From Chitinophagaceae bacterium (lineage in GTDB: Bacteria > Bacteroidota > Bacteroidia > Chitinophagales > Chitinophagaceae), in contig JALHRP010000008.1 of assembly GCA_022841365.1 (NCBI GenBank), positions 1 through 64,000 of the forward strand: a stretch of DNA of 64,000 nt, written 5' to 3'. The position numbers and the translations under genes are program-made. Positions 61,376 to 64,000 of the stretch are shown here, piece by piece. Under the pieces are notes generated by a model. The model worked only from the letters and a program-made list of their open reading frames with translations, did not search any database and was not told where the DNA came from. Numbering within the stretch: the first letter of the stretch is position 1; each line of letters starts with the position of its first letter.

Positions 61376-62767
61376 TCAGATCAGTTTCATTTGTTCTGCA
61401 TCCCACCTGATTTCTTTTTTCTGAAAATAACTTTCGTTACAGGCAAGACAGGGCGCTGCTGCACGAAAACCAAAACTGGCGTCTTCAACAACAGGCAAGC
61501 TGTTTCTTACTGAATTAAAAAAGTTGATGAAATGATCTAACCGGTCATCGTACCCATCGGGAGCAGAAAAAGAAAGATCGGGCAGCTGCTGCATTTTTTG
61601 ATCTTCTGCAGAATAGCGTTGATGATAACGGTTCTTGATTTTCTTTTGCTCTTCTTCCGTATATGTATCAAATGTATCCCAACCACCATAACCCGGTGCT
61701 TTGGCAAATCTGTTTCGTCTGATAACAAAATCGTTCCAGCCAAAATCAATTACACCTTCGGTTCCATAAAATTTAACTTTACCGGCTTCCGTTTTTTCGG
61801 CACCGCTTGCAAGGTTTACTTTTAATAACACCTGAAAAGCCGTGTGCTCATTTGTTGCTGCATACTCCATTACACTTGTCATAACATCGGGCACATTCCG
61901 TCCATCTTTCCAATAACTCAACGCACCGGTTGCAAAAATGCGTGAAGGACCTTTTGCATTTGTAAGAAAATGTATACCGCTGAGCAGATGTACAAACAGA
62001 TCACCTGCTACTCCTGTGCCATACTCTTTATAATTCCGCCAGCGAAAAAATCTGTTTTCATCAAATGGAGTAGTTGTATTTCCTCTCAGATATTTTTTCC
62101 AGGCAATCCGGTTTTCATTTGCATCTGTTGGAATGGTATATTGCCATGCGCCCATTGCTGTATGCCTGTCGAATGAAGCTTCAATACAATTCAATTCACC
62201 TATCTCTCCTGCTTGATACAATTCTTTTGCTTTTGCATAAGCAATACTGCTCACCCTCTGACTGCCCACCTGGAGTACAGCACCGGTTTTACGTTGTGTT
62301 TCAATAACCGCCCATCCCTGATTGAGTTGATGCACAACCGGCTTCTCGCAATAAACGGCTTTACCTGCTTTCATTGCATCAATTGAAATCTGATCATGCC
62401 ACTGATCACTGGTGGCAACAATCACCGCATCAATATCTTTTCGCAATAAAATTTCATGATAATCCTGCGTGATGAAAATAGTATTGCCAAATAATTCTTT
62501 ACTTCTTTCCAGTCGTCCTTTATATAAATCACATGCTGCAACAAACTCAACTCCGGGTATCTGCAAAATTGTTTTTACGTTCCGCATACCCATAATTCCC
62601 ATACCAATGCATGCCACACGAATTCTGTCTGTTGAACTGATCTTGTTTTCTGCCAGCAGCAATCGGTGTTCAGTATAATCATCCGCTGCTATCCCCCGCA
62701 AAGAAGATGCAGATGCCATTATTGCTGTTGCTCCTAATTGCTGTAAAAACTTTCGTCTGCCAGACAT
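61376..62767 (-). CDS. Gfo/Idh/MocA family oxidoreductase
   Basis: 463 residues with a Tat-like signal start (MSGRRKFLQQLGATAIMASA). NAD(P)-binding fold RVACIGMGIMGMRNVKTILQ, AACDLYKGRLERSKELFG, the YCEKP motif (KAVYCEKPVVHQL) and a C-terminal GFO_IDH_MocA domain with EASFDRHTAMGAWQYTIP, AGDLFVHLLSGIHFL. Likely a periplasmic sugar oxidoreductase or glycosidase-like enzyme. Converges on the Dabb gene (adjacent ends) and lies 6 bases downstream of the isomerase gene. Confidence 0.9.
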   Translation of the reverse strand: MSGRRKFLQQLGATAIMASASSLRGIAADDYTEHRLLLAENKISSTDRIRVACIGMGIMGMRNVKTILQIPGVEFVAACDLYKGRLERSKELFGNTIFITQDYHEILLRKDIDAVIVATSDQWHDQISIDAMKAGKAVYCEKPVVHQLNQGWAVIETQRKTGAVLQVGSQRVSSIAYAKAKELYQAGEIGELNCIEASFDRHTAMGAWQYTIPTDANENRIAWKKYLRGNTTTPFDENRFFRWRNYKEYGTGVAGDLFVHLLSGIHFLTNAKGPSRIFATGALSYWKDGRNVPDVMTSVMEYAATNEHTAFQVLLKVNLASGAEKTEAGKVKFYGTEGVIDFGWNDFVIRRNRFAKAPGYGGWDTFDTYTEEEQKKIKNRYHQRYSAEDQKMQQLPDLSFSAPDGYDDRLDHFINFFNSVRNSLPVVEDASFGFRAAAPCLACNESYFQKKEIRWDAEQMKLI

Positions 62768-62773
62768 GACTGT

Positions 62774-63589
62774 TTATTTAAGAATTGATAATTGACTGAA
62801 ATAATAACTGATGTTCTTTTTTACATCGGGCACATTGTTGTAAAAATTGGCCTCATGCTCCACAGATAAAAATCCATTAAACTTTTGGCGTTTTAATTCG
62901 GCCATCACTGCCGGTAAATCACAAACACCTGTGCCAAATAAAACATCTGCTGCATCAATCTTGAATCCATCCACATCTTTAAAATGGAGACCCCATATTT
63001 TTCCGTTTAGTTTTTGTAAACATTCTACAACGTTTAATCCATTGCGAGCCCAATGACCAATATCAGCACATACACCAAGATAAGGCCTGCCTTTTATTGC
63101 TGCCTTAACAGAATCGGCATGCCAGTAATCACTTGGCTTTGGATGATCATGAATGGCTACTTTGATATTGTATGCTTTAGCCAGTTCATTTACAACATCC
63201 AGATGTGCCTTCTTAGGTTCTGCAGTGATAAAAGGAATATTCATGTCTTTACAAAATTCAAACACAGGCATCCACTCATCTTCTGCCTCCGCTGTAACCA
63301 CACCAAAAGCAATGATTTTGATGTTGTTTGCCGACAAGAGTTGTTTTAGTTTTTGTCTTTCTTTATAACTCATATCAGGACCCATTGCATGTTCAAACCC
63401 ATCTCCCATTTTTTGCCCCGGATATGCTTCTATAAATTTTAATTCACAACTATCGGCTTTTTTTAATCCTGTTTGAAAATCGTATTTATGGAAGGTCCAC
63501 ATTTGTACGGAAAGTTTCCAGTTCGTTTGTGCATGCAAAAAATTAAAGCAGAAAAAACAGCAAATGAAAACCAGTTTAATAACATTCAT
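62774..63589 (-). CDS. Sugar phosphate isomerase/epimerase-like (TIM barrel) protein
   Basis: 271 residues with a signal peptide (CCFFCFNFLHAQ). AP-endonuclease-2-type TIM barrel: MWTFHKYDFQTGLKKADSC, KIIAFGVVTAEAEDEW, KVAIHDHPKPSDYW, YLGVCADIGHWARNGLNVVE, GLHFKDVDGF, and the last FNGFLSVEHEANFYN. The metal-binding Glu, His, Asp and Glu positions are present. Exported members occur in Bacteroidota polysaccharide-related operons. It is 6 bases before the oxidoreductase gene and 6 bases after the next gene, forming a leftward operon. Confidence 0.88.
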   Translation of the reverse strand: MNVIKLVFICCFFCFNFLHAQTNWKLSVQMWTFHKYDFQTGLKKADSCELKFIEAYPGQKMGDGFEHAMGPDMSYKERQKLKQLLSANNIKIIAFGVVTAEAEDEWMPVFEFCKDMNIPFITAEPKKAHLDVVNELAKAYNIKVAIHDHPKPSDYWHADSVKAAIKGRPYLGVCADIGHWARNGLNVVECLQKLNGKIWGLHFKDVDGFKIDAADVLFGTGVCDLPAVMAELKRQKFNGFLSVEHEANFYNNVPDVKKNISYYFSQLSILK

Positions 63590-63595
63590 AAGTAC

Positions 63596-64000
63596 TTATT
63601 TACGCTTCATGAAAAATGTACCGTCGGTTAATACCTGTCTTAAAAAGAAATCGGATGAAGAATTTAGTATGTGAGCAACTTCTCTTCTCTTCAAAGGCCT
63701 GTTTGTTTCTATGGCAGATTTTAATTCAGGGAATCTGTGTTGTCCATCATCGCCAATTAAAGGAGGAAAAAATTGCTGCATATCTCCATCAGCATTTTGT
63801 TGAAAACAATGCTGAATAATTTCTGCTAAAAATGAATAGGTAACTAAAGCATCTTTTGAATAGTTATTTTTTATACCGACAGTAAAAAACTGATTTAACC
63901 CATCAACCATTTCGTGTTGATTGATTGTACTATCAGGATAAAAAAATGTTTTATTACTCCAGCCTTCCGGCTTTCCATAACCTTTCAGGATGCCTGTTAC
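63596..64000 (-). CDS. C-terminal end of an unidentified protein, cut by the window edge
   Basis: The frame is open from the window edge to the stop at 63596 (about 134 residues). It contains a GKPEGWSNKTFFYPDSTIN segment, a helical part (LVTYSFLAEIIQHCFQQN), FPPLIGDDGQHRFPEL and NRPLKRREVAHILNSSSDFF. The FYPD...RREVA spacing reminds me of domains at the end of FAD-dependent oxidoreductases of Bacteroidota, but the evidence is thin. First gene seen of the operon with the isomerase and the oxidoreductase. Confidence 0.5.
   Translation of the reverse strand, partial: VTGILKGYGKPEGWSNKTFFYPDSTINQHEMVDGLNQFFTVGIKNNYSKDALVTYSFLAEIIQHCFQQNADGDMQQFFPPLIGDDGQHRFPELKSAIETNRPLKRREVAHILNSSSDFFLRQVLTDGTFFMKRK

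Overview
The window is an AT-rich chromosomal segment of a Bacteroidota bacterium, most likely family Chitinophagaceae (inference). The evidence is family content (GLPGLI and DUF1573 proteins, type III glutamine synthetase, fused E1 alpha/beta 2-oxoacid dehydrogenases, efp-accB-accC, BlaI/BlaR1 pairs, beta-barrel outer-membrane proteins) and promoters of the Bacteroidota type (TTTG, about 20 bases, TAnnTTTG) before efp and mdh. No phage, plasmid, CRISPR array or rRNA operon is seen. Gene density is high, and most genes are core metabolism.

Layout: 1-6.7 kb holds a TPR protein end, a small secreted protein, a GLPGLI protein, YidC, a DUF4407 membrane protein, a barrel protein and an HTH regulator. 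At 6.8-7.5 kb lies an IS200/REP-associated tyrosine transposase bracketed by four small palindromes. At 7.6-10.9 kb is a gluconate module: a GntP permease converging on one gene that fuses gluconokinase to 6-phosphogluconate dehydrogenase. At 11-20.9 kb are pyrG, a porin, proC, hldD, an acyltransferase, purL and an integral membrane protein. At 21-32.3 kb are GSIII, accC/accB/efp, a TlpA-like protein, a BlaR1/BlaI pair, an SRPBCC protein, mdh and a family 9 glycosyltransferase. At 32.3-45.9 kb are transporters (MFS, DAACS, APC), DedA, YebC, a two-component TPR kinase/LuxR regulator pair, a DCC protein, a transglutaminase-like protein, PhzF and a TRIC-type channel protein. At 46-57.5 kb are two different fused E1 dehydrogenases, two DUF1573 proteins, an aminotransferase, a DUF2339 protein, an APC permease, tRNA-Met, a GNAT and an FAH-family hydrolase. 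At 57.5-64 kb are pth/rplY/prs, radC, a Dabb protein and a sugar-oxidoreductase/isomerase run cut by the right edge.

The most striking theme is repeats acting inside and around genes. Short GC-rich palindromic elements and AT-rich tandem repeats, of a kind normally intergenic, sit in frame inside the E1 gene at 54.6-56.7 kb, the PhzF gene and the glycosyltransferase gene (twice). Each gene remains open, as with the palindromic elements of Rickettsia. A second theme is a tRNA-Met whose 3' half and terminator have been copied twice more at an exact 102-base spacing, with a palindrome where the variable loop should be. A third is a hairpin-bearing insert that duplicated the end of the SRPBCC gene.
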